From: Actinomycetota bacterium
Lineage (GTDB): Bacteria > Actinomycetota > Thermoleophilia > Solirubrobacterales > 70-9
NCBI GenBank assembly: GCA_018268575.1
Contig: JAFDWF010000105.1
Span: forward strand, 1-59,804
Reading direction: 5' to 3'
Length of the DNA stretch: 59,804 nt
Shown here: piece by piece, positions 42,722 through 50,921 of the stretch
Position numbering within the stretch: the stretch's first letter is position 1
Layout of the letters: every line of letters starts with the position of its first letter
Notes under the pieces: generated by a model
What the model saw: the letters and a program-made list of their open reading frames with translations, nothing else
The model's database searches: none
What the model was told of the DNA's origin: nothing
Program-made: the position numbers and the translations under genes

Positions 42722-45322
42722 TCAGGCGGCGCGCGGGACGGCCTCCCGCCGCGCGGCGAAGATCTGCGCGGCGACCTTCATCTTGGTCGAGGCCCCCTCC
42801 CGGTCGGCGAGCTCGGTGGCGAGGCCTGCGAACTGGCGCGCGAACTCCTCCGAGCCGCCCTCGCCGGGTGCCGCACTTGCGTCTTCGCCGCGGTTGAGGA
42901 CGCCGTCGACCTCGGCCGCCCGGGGGATCAGGATGCCGGCGCGGTGCAGCTCGCAGGGGTAGTTGAGGAGGGCGAGCAGGACCCCGACCGAGTCGAACTC
43001 CGAGCCGGTCCGCGTCGCCCGTCCGATCCGCTGCTCGAACGGCCGCGGAGTCCAGGGCAGGTCGTAGTGGCCGACCAGGGAGGCGGGCAGGTTGTGGCCC
43101 CGCCTGCCGACCGGGCTCATCAGCATCACCGGGAACTCGCCGAGGCGGAAGGAGCGCTTGAGGCGGGCCGCCTCGCGCTCCCCGATGCCACCGATGAAGA
43201 GCGGCGCCTCCACCCCGTGGGTCTCGGCGAGCTCGCGCGAGAGCAGGCGCAGGAGCTCGACCGACTCGGCGAAGAGCAGCGTCCTCTCCCCGTCGGCGGC
43301 GGCGGCGGCCGCGGTCCCCGCGATCCAGGCCCGCTTGCTGGGGCCGGTCCGCACCACCGCGTCGATCAGTCCTTCGGACTCGAGGAGCGCGGCGGCCACC
43401 GCCTTCGACGCCCGCAGCGCCTCGGCGTCGGAGGCGGCGAGCAGCGCCACCTCGGTCGCCGAGAGCAGGAGGCCCCTGGTGGAGGCCATGCGCCCCCGCA
43501 GCACCTCCAGCTCCGAGTCGTCCGGCGCCAGGGCGGCGGCCCGCTCGACCTGCTCGCGCAGGGTGCCGAAGAGCTGTGCGATCCGCTCCTCGGCGGCGTC
43601 GAGCAGCGCCAGCTCGGCGAGCGTGGGGTCGACGAGCTTGAACTCCGGCTCGTCGAGCTCGGGCATGTAGGCCTTCATGTCCTCGCGGGTGAGCCGCGCC
43701 ACGGTCGGGCCCATCGCCCGGCGCATGCGCCGCTGGGAGACCTCGTCGAAGGTCCCGTAGCGTCTCGAGAGCGGCTTCTCCCGGAGCGCCTCGCGATCGT
43801 TGCGGGTGAATGCCTCCAGGGCGTCGTATTCCTCGTTCGTTTTCCCGCGCGGGGTCGCCGTCATCAGGACCGCGACCTTGGCCCGCTCGCGCAGGCGCCA
43901 GAGCGCCCGGGCGAGCTGCGTGCCCGGGTTGGCGAGCGCCTCGTCGGCCTCCTCGACGACTAGGTCGTCGTAGGTCAGGACGCGCAGGTCCTCGACCGCG
44001 GTGCGGACCTGCTCGAAGGTCGCGATCACGATCCCGGGGTCGGGGCCGACCTCGCGGTCGAAGTCGATCAGCCCGGCGGCGATCCGCCGATCCTCGGCGA
44101 CGTGGACGGCGACCCCCGGCCAGAACTTCGGGATCTCCCCGTCGACCCATTCGGAGCGGATGTAGCGGGGCAACGCCACGCACATCCGGTAGGCCGCGAG
44201 CTCGGCGGCCTTGCCCCGGCAGGCGATCAGGGTCATCGCCGTCTTGCCGGTGCCGACTTTCGAGAAGTTCAGCATCCCGACCTCGGTCGCCCGGTGGCGG
44301 CCGACCGCGATCCGCTGCGGCGGCAGCAGGTCGCCGTCGAGGGCCGGCCGCGCCGCCGCCATCGCCAGCACGTCGGCGACTTCGGGATCGAGGACGACCT
44401 TGGCGCCTCCCTGCCGGGCGGCCCCCACCTCGCGTCTCGCCTCCTCGGCGCTCACCTCGCGCGCGACCGCGAGCGGCCACCCACTCTCCTGGCCATGCAC
44501 GACCTCGGCCAGGCCCGGCAGGCCGGGAACCCGGCGGGCGACCAGGTGCCCGCGGGCTAGCGCCTCCAGCGGCCCGAGGATCCCTTCGGGATCGTCGACC
44601 TCAACCTCGGCCTCGCTCATCCGGTGGGCGAGCCCGAGGGCATCGTGGGCGAGCAGGGCCTCGGGCGGCCGGGGGGCCTCGTAGGGCCAGGCGTTCGCCG
44701 GGCACTCCTCCGGCAGCCAGCCGACCGGCCGGGTGAGGATCCGCCCGAAGATCCCGCCGCCGGCGCCGGCGCGCAGGACGACCGCCATCTGCGCGAGCGG
44801 GCCGTCCTCGTCGTGCTCCCAGACCTCGACCCGTGGCCTCGCGGAGCCGAGCTCGGTGGCGAGCTTCTCCTGTCGGATCCTGGCAAGGCGGTTCTGGGCC
44901 GCCCAGGCCCCCGGGGTGTAGGGGATCCCGGGAGGGATCAGGTCGAGGACCGCCTGCACCGCGCGGGCGTCGGCGCCGGGGACCTGGAAGCTGCGCTCGC
45001 TGCGCCAACTGCCCTCGCAGGCCGTGATCCCCAATGCGAAGACCTCGCGGACGTAGGGACGGACCAGGACCGAGCGACGCAGCAGCTGCCGCGGCCCAGG
45101 GGTGGTGCGCCCGACTCCCTCCAGGGTGAAGCGGAAGCCGAGCGGGGCCTCGTCGCGGGGGCGGGCGCTGCCGAACCGCGCGGCCAGCTCACGCCGGGCC
45201 GCGGCGGCTTCTCGGCCGCGCTGTTCGCGGCGCCGCTGACCCACCGCGCGGCCGCGCGCGCGTGGCGGCGCCGCCGGAATGCCGGGAAGGCCGGGCGCCG
45301 GAGCGGTCGGGATCTCCCTCAA
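42722..45322 (-). CDS. SNF2-like/SF2 helicase
   Basis: A TTG at 45322 with GGAGG six bases upstream overlaps the previous stop as TTGA, giving 866 residues. Walker A NFSKVGTGKTAMT lies at about 352-364, DDLVVEEADEAL (452-463) is a DEAH-like motif II (EEAD) and VLMTATPRGK (485-494) is motif III. Near the end, GHYDLPWTPRPFEQRIGRATR is the helicase-C motif V/VI with the arginine finger. The ~350-residue N-terminal region is unrecognised and may bind partners or DNA. A DNA translocase or chromatin-remodeller-like role is likely. Confidence 0.85.
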   Translation of the reverse strand: MREIPTAPAPGLPGIPAAPPRARGRAVGQRRREQRGREAAAARRELAARFGSARPRDEAPLGFRFTLEGVGRTTPGPRQLLRRSVLVRPYVREVFALGITACEGSWRSERSFQVPGADARAVQAVLDLIPPGIPYTPGAWAAQNRLARIRQEKLATELGSARPRVEVWEHDEDGPLAQMAVVLRAGAGGGIFGRILTRPVGWLPEECPANAWPYEAPRPPEALLAHDALGLAHRMSEAEVEVDDPEGILGPLEALARGHLVARRVPGLPGLAEVVHGQESGWPLAVAREVSAEEARREVGAARQGGAKVVLDPEVADVLAMAAARPALDGDLLPPQRIAVGRHRATEVGMLNFSKVGTGKTAMTLIACRGKAAELAAYRMCVALPRYIRSEWVDGEIPKFWPGVAVHVAEDRRIAAGLIDFDREVGPDPGIVIATFEQVRTAVEDLRVLTYDDLVVEEADEALANPGTQLARALWRLRERAKVAVLMTATPRGKTNEEYDALEAFTRNDREALREKPLSRRYGTFDEVSQRRMRRAMGPTVARLTREDMKAYMPELDEPEFKLVDPTLAELALLDAAEERIAQLFGTLREQVERAAALAPDDSELEVLRGRMASTRGLLLSATEVALLAASDAEALRASKAVAAALLESEGLIDAVVRTGPSKRAWIAGTAAAAAADGERTLLFAESVELLRLLSRELAETHGVEAPLFIGGIGEREAARLKRSFRLGEFPVMLMSPVGRRGHNLPASLVGHYDLPWTPRPFEQRIGRATRTGSEFDSVGVLLALLNYPCELHRAGILIPRAAEVDGVLNRGEDASAAPGEGGSEEFARQFAGLATELADREGASTKMKVAAQIFAARREAVPRAA

Positions 45323-45810
45323 GGTGCACCTCCTTGTGTGCTGGGCCCGGGCGGGCGTCGACCGGGTATCTGCAGGCGCTCCAGGAGCGCCGCCGCGAAG
45401 GGCACCGCGTCGGCGACCCGCGGCTCGAGCCAGCCGCGGCTGTTCGCGAGCCATCCTTCGGGGCCGATCTCCGTGACCCGGTCCCATCGCGCCTCGAAGG
45501 CGCGTTCGGGGTCGGGTCCCCCGAGGCGCTCGTCGACCCAGCCACGGGCATCGAGATCGCGTCCGGCGATCCGCACGAAGACGTGGCCTTGGACCTCGCC
45601 TTCCTCGCACCCCTCGGCTCGGCGGTCGAAGGCGAAGATCAGCCGTACTGGGGTCAACCGCCGCAGTGCTTCGGCGAAGGAATGGCAGTGCCCGCTGGTG
45701 AAGACATGCTCGGCGTCGGAGTCGAGCACGCCCGCCCGCAACTTCCTGACTTCGCGGAAGCCGAAGATGATGTCGAAGCACTCCCACCCGGAGGCCGGCG
45801 CGATCGTCAT
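45319..45810 (-). CDS. Papain-like fold hypothetical protein
   Basis: The 164-residue protein (ATG 45810) contains FTSGHCHSFAEALRRL with Cys42, EVQGHVFVRIAG with His76 and RDLDARGW with Asp85/87. Cys, His and Asp in that order and spacing match a widespread actinobacterial group of small proteins with a papain-like fold. It overlaps its neighbours by four bases on both sides (ATGA and TTGA). It could be a peptidase, amidase or deamidase; the substrate is unknown. Confidence 0.6.
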   Translation of the reverse strand: MTIAPASGWECFDIIFGFREVRKLRAGVLDSDAEHVFTSGHCHSFAEALRRLTPVRLIFAFDRRAEGCEEGEVQGHVFVRIAGRDLDARGWVDERLGGPDPERAFEARWDRVTEIGPEGWLANSRGWLEPRVADAVPFAAALLERLQIPGRRPPGPSTQGGAP

Positions 45811-46451
45811 GCGGTCACCTCCGAGGCGCTGCCGAGCATCGACTGGGCAGGCGCCGCGACCAGCCGCAGCCCTTCGGCGAGATGGGCGTCGCGCCGGCGG
45901 ACCCACTTGGTCCCGTCGACCGAGTCACAGCCGATCGCCTTCGCGTAGGCGATCCGCCTGGCGGAGTTGACGCGGCCCATATGGACCCGGCGGCCCCGGC
46001 GCCTGGCCTCCGCGCCCAGGGCGCGCGCCCGGTCGCCGAGCTTCCAGCCCGTCGAACCCCCGATGAACAGGGCGTCGATCCGCGGCCATGCGGTGCCGAG
46101 CCGACGACCGAGGCCCTCGAGGCCGTCCTGGGCGACGAGGGCGACGGGCAGCCCGGGCCGGGCCGGTGCCTGCCACCAACGCTCGAACCGACGCGCGGTC
46201 TCGTAGGCGTCGCCGACCACGTCGGGGACCGTCACGAACAGGCACCCCTGGATGTCCCGCAGCCGATCCAGCATCGCGCAGTAGGCGTCGATGTCGAGAC
46301 CCTGGAAGCAGTCGTTGTCCGCGGCCCACGGCACACCCCGGGCAGCCGTGTCGGCGATCCTCGGGAAGTGCCGTGGCTGAACGAGGCGGCCGAGGTTCGG
46401 GTGCTCGAAGGAGAGCATCTGCGGCTCGGCCTGCGTCGCGAGCAGCAGCAT
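45807..46451 (-). CDS. TIM-barrel protein resembling tRNA-guanine transglycosylase / DpdA
   Basis: The 214-residue protein has LFVTVPDVVGDAYETARRF, DALFIGGSTGWKLGD and HMGRVNSARRIAYAKAIG followed by CDSVDGT. The order Asp-rich strand, GGSTGWK loop and GRVNSxxR...DSVDG matches the shortened TGT-like barrels related to DpdA, which inserts 7-deazaguanine bases into DNA. It is shorter than bacterial Tgt and lacks its zinc site. No preQ0 synthesis genes are present in the window, so it would depend on host precursor. Assignment is from remembered family text, not a search. Confidence 0.55.
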   Translation of the reverse strand: MLLLATQAEPQMLSFEHPNLGRLVQPRHFPRIADTAARGVPWAADNDCFQGLDIDAYCAMLDRLRDIQGCLFVTVPDVVGDAYETARRFERWWQAPARPGLPVALVAQDGLEGLGRRLGTAWPRIDALFIGGSTGWKLGDRARALGAEARRRGRRVHMGRVNSARRIAYAKAIGCDSVDGTKWVRRRDAHLAEGLRLVAAPAQSMLGSASEVTA

Positions 46452-46781
46452 CTAGGGCCGCCCCGCCCGCGGCGTCAGGTCGGCAGCCTCCACCGGCCGC
46501 GGACGGATCCGCATGGCGCGAGGGCGCCTGACGTACTTCTCTTCGTAGTCGGCGGCGAGCGCCTCGACGGCCTCGAAGTCCTCCTCCGGCCAGAAGGCGC
46601 CGATCAGCCGGACGACCTTCTCGCCGCCCTGGTCGGGGCGGTCGAGCAGGACGCTGACCGTGCGCTCCGCGGTGTAGGCCCAGATCAGGCCGTGGCGGGC
46701 GCCGTCGATCCGCACCGTGCCGACGCGCTCCTCGCCGAGGGCGCTCTCGGCGGCCTTGACCTCCGGCGTCGCGGCGCTCAT
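46452..46781 (-). CDS. Hypothetical protein
   Basis: The ATG at 46781 overlaps the upstream TGA as ATGA, giving 109 residues. It contains TVRIDGARHGLIWAYTAERT and VVRLIGAFWPEEDFEAVEAL, an alpha/beta pattern with an acidic helix, and ends basic. The stop abuts the ATG of the TGT-like gene (TAG|ATG). Function unknown, but it is part of the coupled chain leading to the helicase. Confidence 0.6.
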   Translation of the reverse strand: MSAATPEVKAAESALGEERVGTVRIDGARHGLIWAYTAERTVSVLLDRPDQGGEKVVRLIGAFWPEEDFEAVEALAADYEEKYVRRPRAMRIRPRPVEAADLTPRAGRP

Positions 46782-47098
46782 GGCGCCACGCCTGCGGGCT
46801 TCTTGACCGAGCCGGGGTCGGCGATCGCCCGCTCGGCGATCTCGATGCAGCGCCGGCAGCTCGGGACGTGGTCCTCGCCGCCGCGGTTGAGGCCCCAGAA
46901 GGACCAGCGCAACTTGCAGAGAGCGTCGCGCGAATGCCGGTGGATGCGGCCGATCCGCACCTCCTCCTCGACGACGACGTGGTTCGCGCCGCCGTAGAGC
47001 GCGGTCTCCCGCGGGGTGAAGGCATGCTCGATGTGGGCGGCGAAGGGCAGCTGCTCGAGCAGCGTTTTCGAGGGCCGCCCGGGCCCCAGTTCGTTCAT
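46778..47098 (-). CDS. Hypothetical protein with cysteine pair
   Basis: From ATG 47098 the protein has 106 residues, with LYGGANHVVVEEEVRIG, RIHRHSRDALCKLRW and VPSCRRCIEIAERA. The CxxC plus upstream His/Cys residues could bind zinc. GAGGAGA precedes the start by about 12 bases. It opens the tightly coupled chain that ends with the SNF2-like helicase. Confidence 0.6.
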   Translation of the reverse strand: MNELGPGRPSKTLLEQLPFAAHIEHAFTPRETALYGGANHVVVEEEVRIGRIHRHSRDALCKLRWSFWGLNRGGEDHVPSCRRCIEIAERAIADPGSVKKPAGVAP

Positions 47099-47278
47099 CG
47101 GTCTGCTGTCTCCTCTCGCTACGTGGCCCCCGTTGCCGCCTTCGCGGCCGGGGGATGTCCTCGTCTCGGTCAAAACGCGACCTCCTCGTGGGTCGGAACT
47201 CGGGTCTGGGACGCCCATGACCCCGGTGGGTAAGTGCCGAGCCGGGCGTACCCCACGGGCTGCGCCGGGCCGAACCGC

Positions 47279-47455
47279 TCAGGCGTGCGCCTCGTTCGCC
47301 TTCTGAGCCTCCGACTCGGCGACGCTCTCGCTGAGTTCGATCGCGATCAGCCTCCCGGTCAGCCCGTCCCGGACAGCCCAGCCGCTGATCAGCTCGACGG
47401 CGTAGAAGCGCGGTCGACAGTCGAGGATTTCGTCTTCGAGCTCCTTGTCGGTCAA
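47279..47455 (-). CDS. Small acidic protein coupled to mIHF
   Basis: A TTG at 47455 overlaps the mIHF stop (TTGA). The 58 residues read LTDKELEDEILDCRPRFY, then a strand-rich middle AVRDGLTGRLIAIEL and an acidic tail ending QKANEAHA. No family. Its coupling to mIHF suggests joint production. Confidence 0.5.
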   Translation of the reverse strand: MTDKELEDEILDCRPRFYAVELISGWAVRDGLTGRLIAIELSESVAESEAQKANEAHA

Positions 47456-47841
47456 ACGTTCGATCCGCGCGCCGCGTGCCGCTCCGTAGGGACTCCACCG
47501 GCCCTGCGCTTCGCCAGTTCCAGGGCGAGGAGTCGGCGCTGCCGCTCGGTGAGAGCCCCGAGCTGGCGGGTCTCCGCGATACGGAGCGGGGTCAGGAACT
47601 TCCGGGTGCGGGTGCGCCCCCACCGCCGCTGGCTGCCGAGAAGGTCGGCGACGGTCATCGTCGCGACCTCCGGGGGGCAGGAGCCGACGATGGCGGCGGC
47701 GTCGATCTCTCCGTGCGCGACCCCGCGTTTCAGTCGTGCCCGCGCGAGCCGCACGGTGTTGGCTCTTTCAAGGGCCCTCAGATGCTGTGGGAGATCGTCC
47801 GGGACGACCTTCGGTACCGGTGCTGCGATAGCAGCGTCCAT
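47452..47841 (-). CDS. mihF: Actinobacterial integration host factor (mIHF)
   Basis: The ATG at 47841 has GGAGG five bases upstream. The 129-residue protein matches mIHF: RALERANTVRLARARLKRG, then ATMTVADLLGSQRRWGRTR and KFLTPLRIAETRQLGALT followed by QRRLLALEL. The last part is the helix-two-turn-helix that bends DNA in mycobacterial and streptomycete mIHF. An element-encoded copy suggests an architectural role in replication, transfer or recombination of this element. The chromosome should carry its own copy. Confidence 0.85.
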   Translation of the reverse strand: MDAAIAAPVPKVVPDDLPQHLRALERANTVRLARARLKRGVAHGEIDAAAIVGSCPPEVATMTVADLLGSQRRWGRTRTRKFLTPLRIAETRQLGALTERQRRLLALELAKRRAGGVPTERHAARGSNV

Positions 47842-47929
47842 CGGGTCCTCCTTCGTTGAGTCGAATAGGTCACCTGCCGCGTTCCAGGCGGCGGATGGTT
47901 GGCCGGTGTCCGGCCCGGATGGGCCGGAG

Positions 47930-48823
47930 TCAGGCCGGGATCGGACCGCCGCCGACCGGGCAGCGATCCCAGTGCGGGCAGCCCTCGCCGCCGACCCGAG
48001 GCGCACACCACCAGCCGAAGTCGGCCGCGAGTGGCCACTCTGCGGGCTCGGTGGCGTCGAGATGGGCGATCATCCGCGCGACGCGGGCCACGCGGCGCTG
48101 GAAGCCGAGCAGCTGGCGGATGCTGCGCGGCGCCCGGACGACCTGCCAGCGAGGGCCGTCCTCGGGCCGCTCGAGGGTCGCCGCGTGGAAGACGAACTCC
48201 GCCGGGTTCCGCTCGGCCCAGCGCATGAACGTCTGCGCGGTGGCCTGCAGGTCCCGGTAGGCGCGATCCTCCTTCACGGTCGAGCGACCGAATTTGAGAT
48301 CGGCCAGCAACCGCTCGCACTCGACGTCGAAGTAGCAGACGAAGCGCCACTCCTGCTCGGCGTCGAAGCGGAAGCTGGCGCGGCGCTCGACCGAGACCGG
48401 CTCCACCGAGGGGGCGATCTCGGTCAGGTAGTCGGCGACCGCGGCCCGGCACTGGGCCTTGCCGAGGTCCGGGTCATCCTCGAGGCCGAGGACGGTATCG
48501 CCGATCTTCGCGGCGAAGAGCTCGAGCACCAGGTCGTCGAGCTCGGCCGCTCCCGGCGCCCGCCCCACGATCCGCCCGGCGAAGTAGCGGGCAAGCGTGT
48601 CGCCGACCACCGAGCCGAGCGTCATCGAGAGGTTCGGCGGCACCTTCTCTTCGAGAAGGTAGGTGCGGCGAAAGGCCTCCGGGCACTTCTCGAAGGCCCG
48701 CAGGCTCGCAGGTGAGAGCGACTTCAACCGCAGCCGCCGCCCGTGACGGCGGGCCGGAAGCTCCAGCGGGACCGAGAGCGGGTCGACGAAGGCCGGAGCG
48801 GAGGGCGACGCGACCGCGCTCAT
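47930..48823 (-). CDS. RecB/Cas4-like PD-(D/E)XK nuclease with probable iron-sulfur cluster
   Basis: The ATG at 48823 overlaps the preceding gene as ATGA, giving 297 residues. LSPASLRAFEKCPEAFRR near residue 35 is the classic start of the AddB/RecB nuclease family; ECERLLADLKFGRST carries the D-x-K catalytic pair; DLQATAQTFMRW is the following QxxxY-like helix. The early Cys (EKCPEAF) and the late WWCAPRVGGEGCPHWDRCP match the four-cysteine iron staple of AddB, Cas4 and Dna2. It is a likely exonuclease partner for the RecT protein encoded upstream. Confidence 0.82.
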   Translation of the reverse strand: MSAVASPSAPAFVDPLSVPLELPARRHGRRLRLKSLSPASLRAFEKCPEAFRRTYLLEEKVPPNLSMTLGSVVGDTLARYFAGRIVGRAPGAAELDDLVLELFAAKIGDTVLGLEDDPDLGKAQCRAAVADYLTEIAPSVEPVSVERRASFRFDAEQEWRFVCYFDVECERLLADLKFGRSTVKEDRAYRDLQATAQTFMRWAERNPAEFVFHAATLERPEDGPRWQVVRAPRSIRQLLGFQRRVARVARMIAHLDATEPAEWPLAADFGWWCAPRVGGEGCPHWDRCPVGGGPIPA

Positions 48824-49008
48824 CCAGACCAGCCCCCGGCCGCGACCGGCTCGTCCGAGCGCCCCGCCTCGACCACCTCGGCGATCGAGCGGTCCATTCG
48901 GAAGCGGCGCCCGGTGACCTCCTCGGCGCGAAGGTCCTCCAGGGCGAGCTTGCTTCGGGCGTTCTCCCCCACCAAGACCTGGGAGTAATCGACTGGCTGC
49001 CCGAGCAA
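48820..49008 (-). CDS. Small hypothetical protein
   Basis: A TTG at 49008 has GGAGG eight bases upstream. The 62 residues contain VLVGENARSKLALEDLRAE and RRFRMDRSIAEVVEAGRS. It overlaps the nuclease gene by ATGA. The strong ribosome binding site makes it a real gene despite its size. Confidence 0.6.
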   Translation of the reverse strand: MLGQPVDYSQVLVGENARSKLALEDLRAEEVTGRRFRMDRSIAEVVEAGRSDEPVAAGGWSG

Positions 49009-49011
49009 GGG

Positions 49012-50241
49012 TCAGTCCTCCTCGCCTATCCGGTCGGACAGTTCGGAGTTGATCGTGGCGATGCAATTTTCGGTGATCGCCTTGGCCCAGTCCTGCGCGC
49101 GCTCCCATGCGAGCGCCTTGTCGATGCCCTGCGACTCGGCCATCGCGTCCACGTCGCCACGCAGGAAGTCGATACGGATGAACGGTTGCTCGGTCTGCGG
49201 CTCTGACGGCGGGTGCACGATCGTCACGGCGTCGGCGAATTCCCAGCAACCGCCTTGGCTGTCCTCGGCGCCGCCCTTGAGGACGAGGCGGTCGTCATCA
49301 CCCTCCATCGCGCTCACTTCCGACCCCCTGCCGATCGCGGTGACGGTGAAAGCGACCCGGTCGTCGCATTCGACCTCGCAGCCGATCCAACCGTCGTCGG
49401 GGTCCGGGCGCCATCCGTTGCGCACCGCGTGGAAGTGGTCGAGGATCGTCGCCAACCCCTCTATCGCGTCGCCCACGTCCTCGGCGGCGCGGTACTCCTC
49501 CACCACCTTGCTCGCCTGCTCGCGCAATTCCTCGGTGCGGTCCCCGGCCGTCGCATCCTCATGGACGGGACAGGTGGGCCCCCTACGGTGGATCGACGGG
49601 TGGCCGGCCGGACTCACCGACACGGCGCCCGTGCAGCCCTCCGGCGGCTCCAAGGTCGATCCCTCCCCCTCTTCGTCCTCGCGCCGCACCTTGATGAGCA
49701 TCTCGGCGAACTCGACGGTCGGGCGTCCCGATTCGGCGATCGAGTTGACCGCGTTCAGCGCCTCCGTGCCCTTCTCGATCACGCTGCCGAGCGTGGCGTT
49801 GGCGCCCGCGTTCTCGATCTCGATCACGGCGCCATAGGCGATGTGCTGGCACTGCGTCAGCGCCAATTCCGCGAGCTTGCCGTCCTCGGGGTGCGGGACG
49901 TTGCCGGCGGACTCGAGTGCGTCGGCTCCGAGCACGTAGTCGACGGTCTCACCGTCCCATCTTCGCGGCACGTCGTAGACGTGGGTGCCGAAGAGGTCGA
50001 GCACGGTGCCGTCATCGCCGACCAGGATCGGGGTCGTCTCCGACGGGACGAACGAGGACAACTCGCGCAGTGGCACGACGTCGTCGCGCGGCTCCGTGTC
50101 GTCGTCGCGGATGATCCGCGCGTTGCCTGCGGCCTTGTCGATGCGGGTCACCGTCACGAACTCGGTGCCGCCGTCGGCGAGGTGGTACTTGGCCGAGTAG
50201 ACGGCCGGTCTGTCGGGAAGGTGTGCTGCGAAGGTGGTCAT
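49012..50241 (-). CDS. Large acidic hypothetical protein
   Basis: The ATG at 50241 follows GAGAGGAGA. The 409-residue protein is strongly acidic and has several segments: a beta-rich start (AVYSAKYHLADGGTEFVTV), a helical middle (TEELREQASKVVEEYRAAED), and a C-terminal unit with FIRIDFLRGDVDAMAESQ and ERAQDWAKAI that also exists as a separate small protein at 36126-36350. No catalytic motif is visible. Acidic proteins of this kind in mobile elements can mimic DNA or inhibit host enzymes, but that is speculation here. Confidence 0.6.
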   Translation of the reverse strand: MTTFAAHLPDRPAVYSAKYHLADGGTEFVTVTRIDKAAGNARIIRDDDTEPRDDVVPLRELSSFVPSETTPILVGDDGTVLDLFGTHVYDVPRRWDGETVDYVLGADALESAGNVPHPEDGKLAELALTQCQHIAYGAVIEIENAGANATLGSVIEKGTEALNAVNSIAESGRPTVEFAEMLIKVRREDEEGEGSTLEPPEGCTGAVSVSPAGHPSIHRRGPTCPVHEDATAGDRTEELREQASKVVEEYRAAEDVGDAIEGLATILDHFHAVRNGWRPDPDDGWIGCEVECDDRVAFTVTAIGRGSEVSAMEGDDDRLVLKGGAEDSQGGCWEFADAVTIVHPPSEPQTEQPFIRIDFLRGDVDAMAESQGIDKALAWERAQDWAKAITENCIATINSELSDRIGEED

Positions 50242-50290
50242 CGGGTCTCCTCTCGGGTTGCTGAGCTACTCGGGCCTTGCTTGCCGTGAC

Positions 50291-50788
50291 CTAGTGGATC
50301 GCGTCCGGCTCGCCGCCGACCACGGCGTGCTCGCCCTCGATTACGCCGACGATCCGTAGGAGGTCGTCGCCGGTTTCGGCCTCGTTGTCTTCGCGACAGA
50401 CGCGCTGCGTTATCTCTTCCGCCGCGTCGGTGCCGTTCCAGGTGTAGACGCTCGTCGCGTAGAGCTGACCGTTGTCCTCGTAGATGCCGAGAACCGTGTA
50501 CGCCGGTTCGGGCTTCTCGGGCGGCTCGACCGGATCGGTGAACGATGCCGAGCAATCCAGGCAGCCCCAAGGCTCCTCGTCCTCCCGCGTCAGCTCGCAG
50601 ATGTCCTCCGAGAAGCACCGCGGGCAGAGCGGCGCGTCGGGCGGGTCGATGAGCGCGACCGGGATCGCGATCCGCAGGTCGTCGGCGGCGACGATCGGAT
50701 GGCTCTCGCCGTCAGAGTTCGCGTTCGGCTCGCAGGTCAGTGGGTGGAATTCGGTCGGCTCGGCGAGGATGCAGAGCGTCCCGTCCAC
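50291..50788 (-). CDS. Zinc-ribbon hypothetical protein
   Basis: The GTG at 50788 lies directly after GGAGGAC. The 165-residue acidic protein contains APLCPRCFSEDICEL and EPWGCLDCSASF, two CxxC pairs of a zinc ribbon near residues 54-80. The rest is an alpha/beta domain with VLGIYEDNGQLYATSVY. Part of the small zinc-ribbon set. Confidence 0.6.
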   Translation of the reverse strand: MDGTLCILAEPTEFHPLTCEPNANSDGESHPIVAADDLRIAIPVALIDPPDAPLCPRCFSEDICELTREDEEPWGCLDCSASFTDPVEPPEKPEPAYTVLGIYEDNGQLYATSVYTWNGTDAAEEITQRVCREDNEAETGDDLLRIVGVIEGEHAVVGGEPDAIH

Positions 50789-50800
50789 GTCCTCCGGTCC

Positions 50801-50890
50801 TCAGATGCGGAGCTTCGCGGATACCTCGTTGCTGTCGGTGTCGAACACCTTGCCGGTGACGGTGGTGATCGTTCGGTCGGTATCGGCCAT
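50801..50890 (-). CDS. Small 29-residue protein
   Basis: ATG 50890 follows GAGGAG by seven bases, a near-ideal site. The peptide MADTDRTITTVTGKVFD plus SNEVSAKLRI is a balanced beta-strand sequence rather than the arginine-rich text of chance frames here. It fits neatly between its neighbours (stop 12 bases before the next start). No family known. Confidence 0.6.
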   Translation of the reverse strand: MADTDRTITTVTGKVFDTDSNEVSAKLRI

Positions 50891-50921
50891 GGCTTCGCTC
50901 CTCTCTTCCTTGCCGGCTCGC

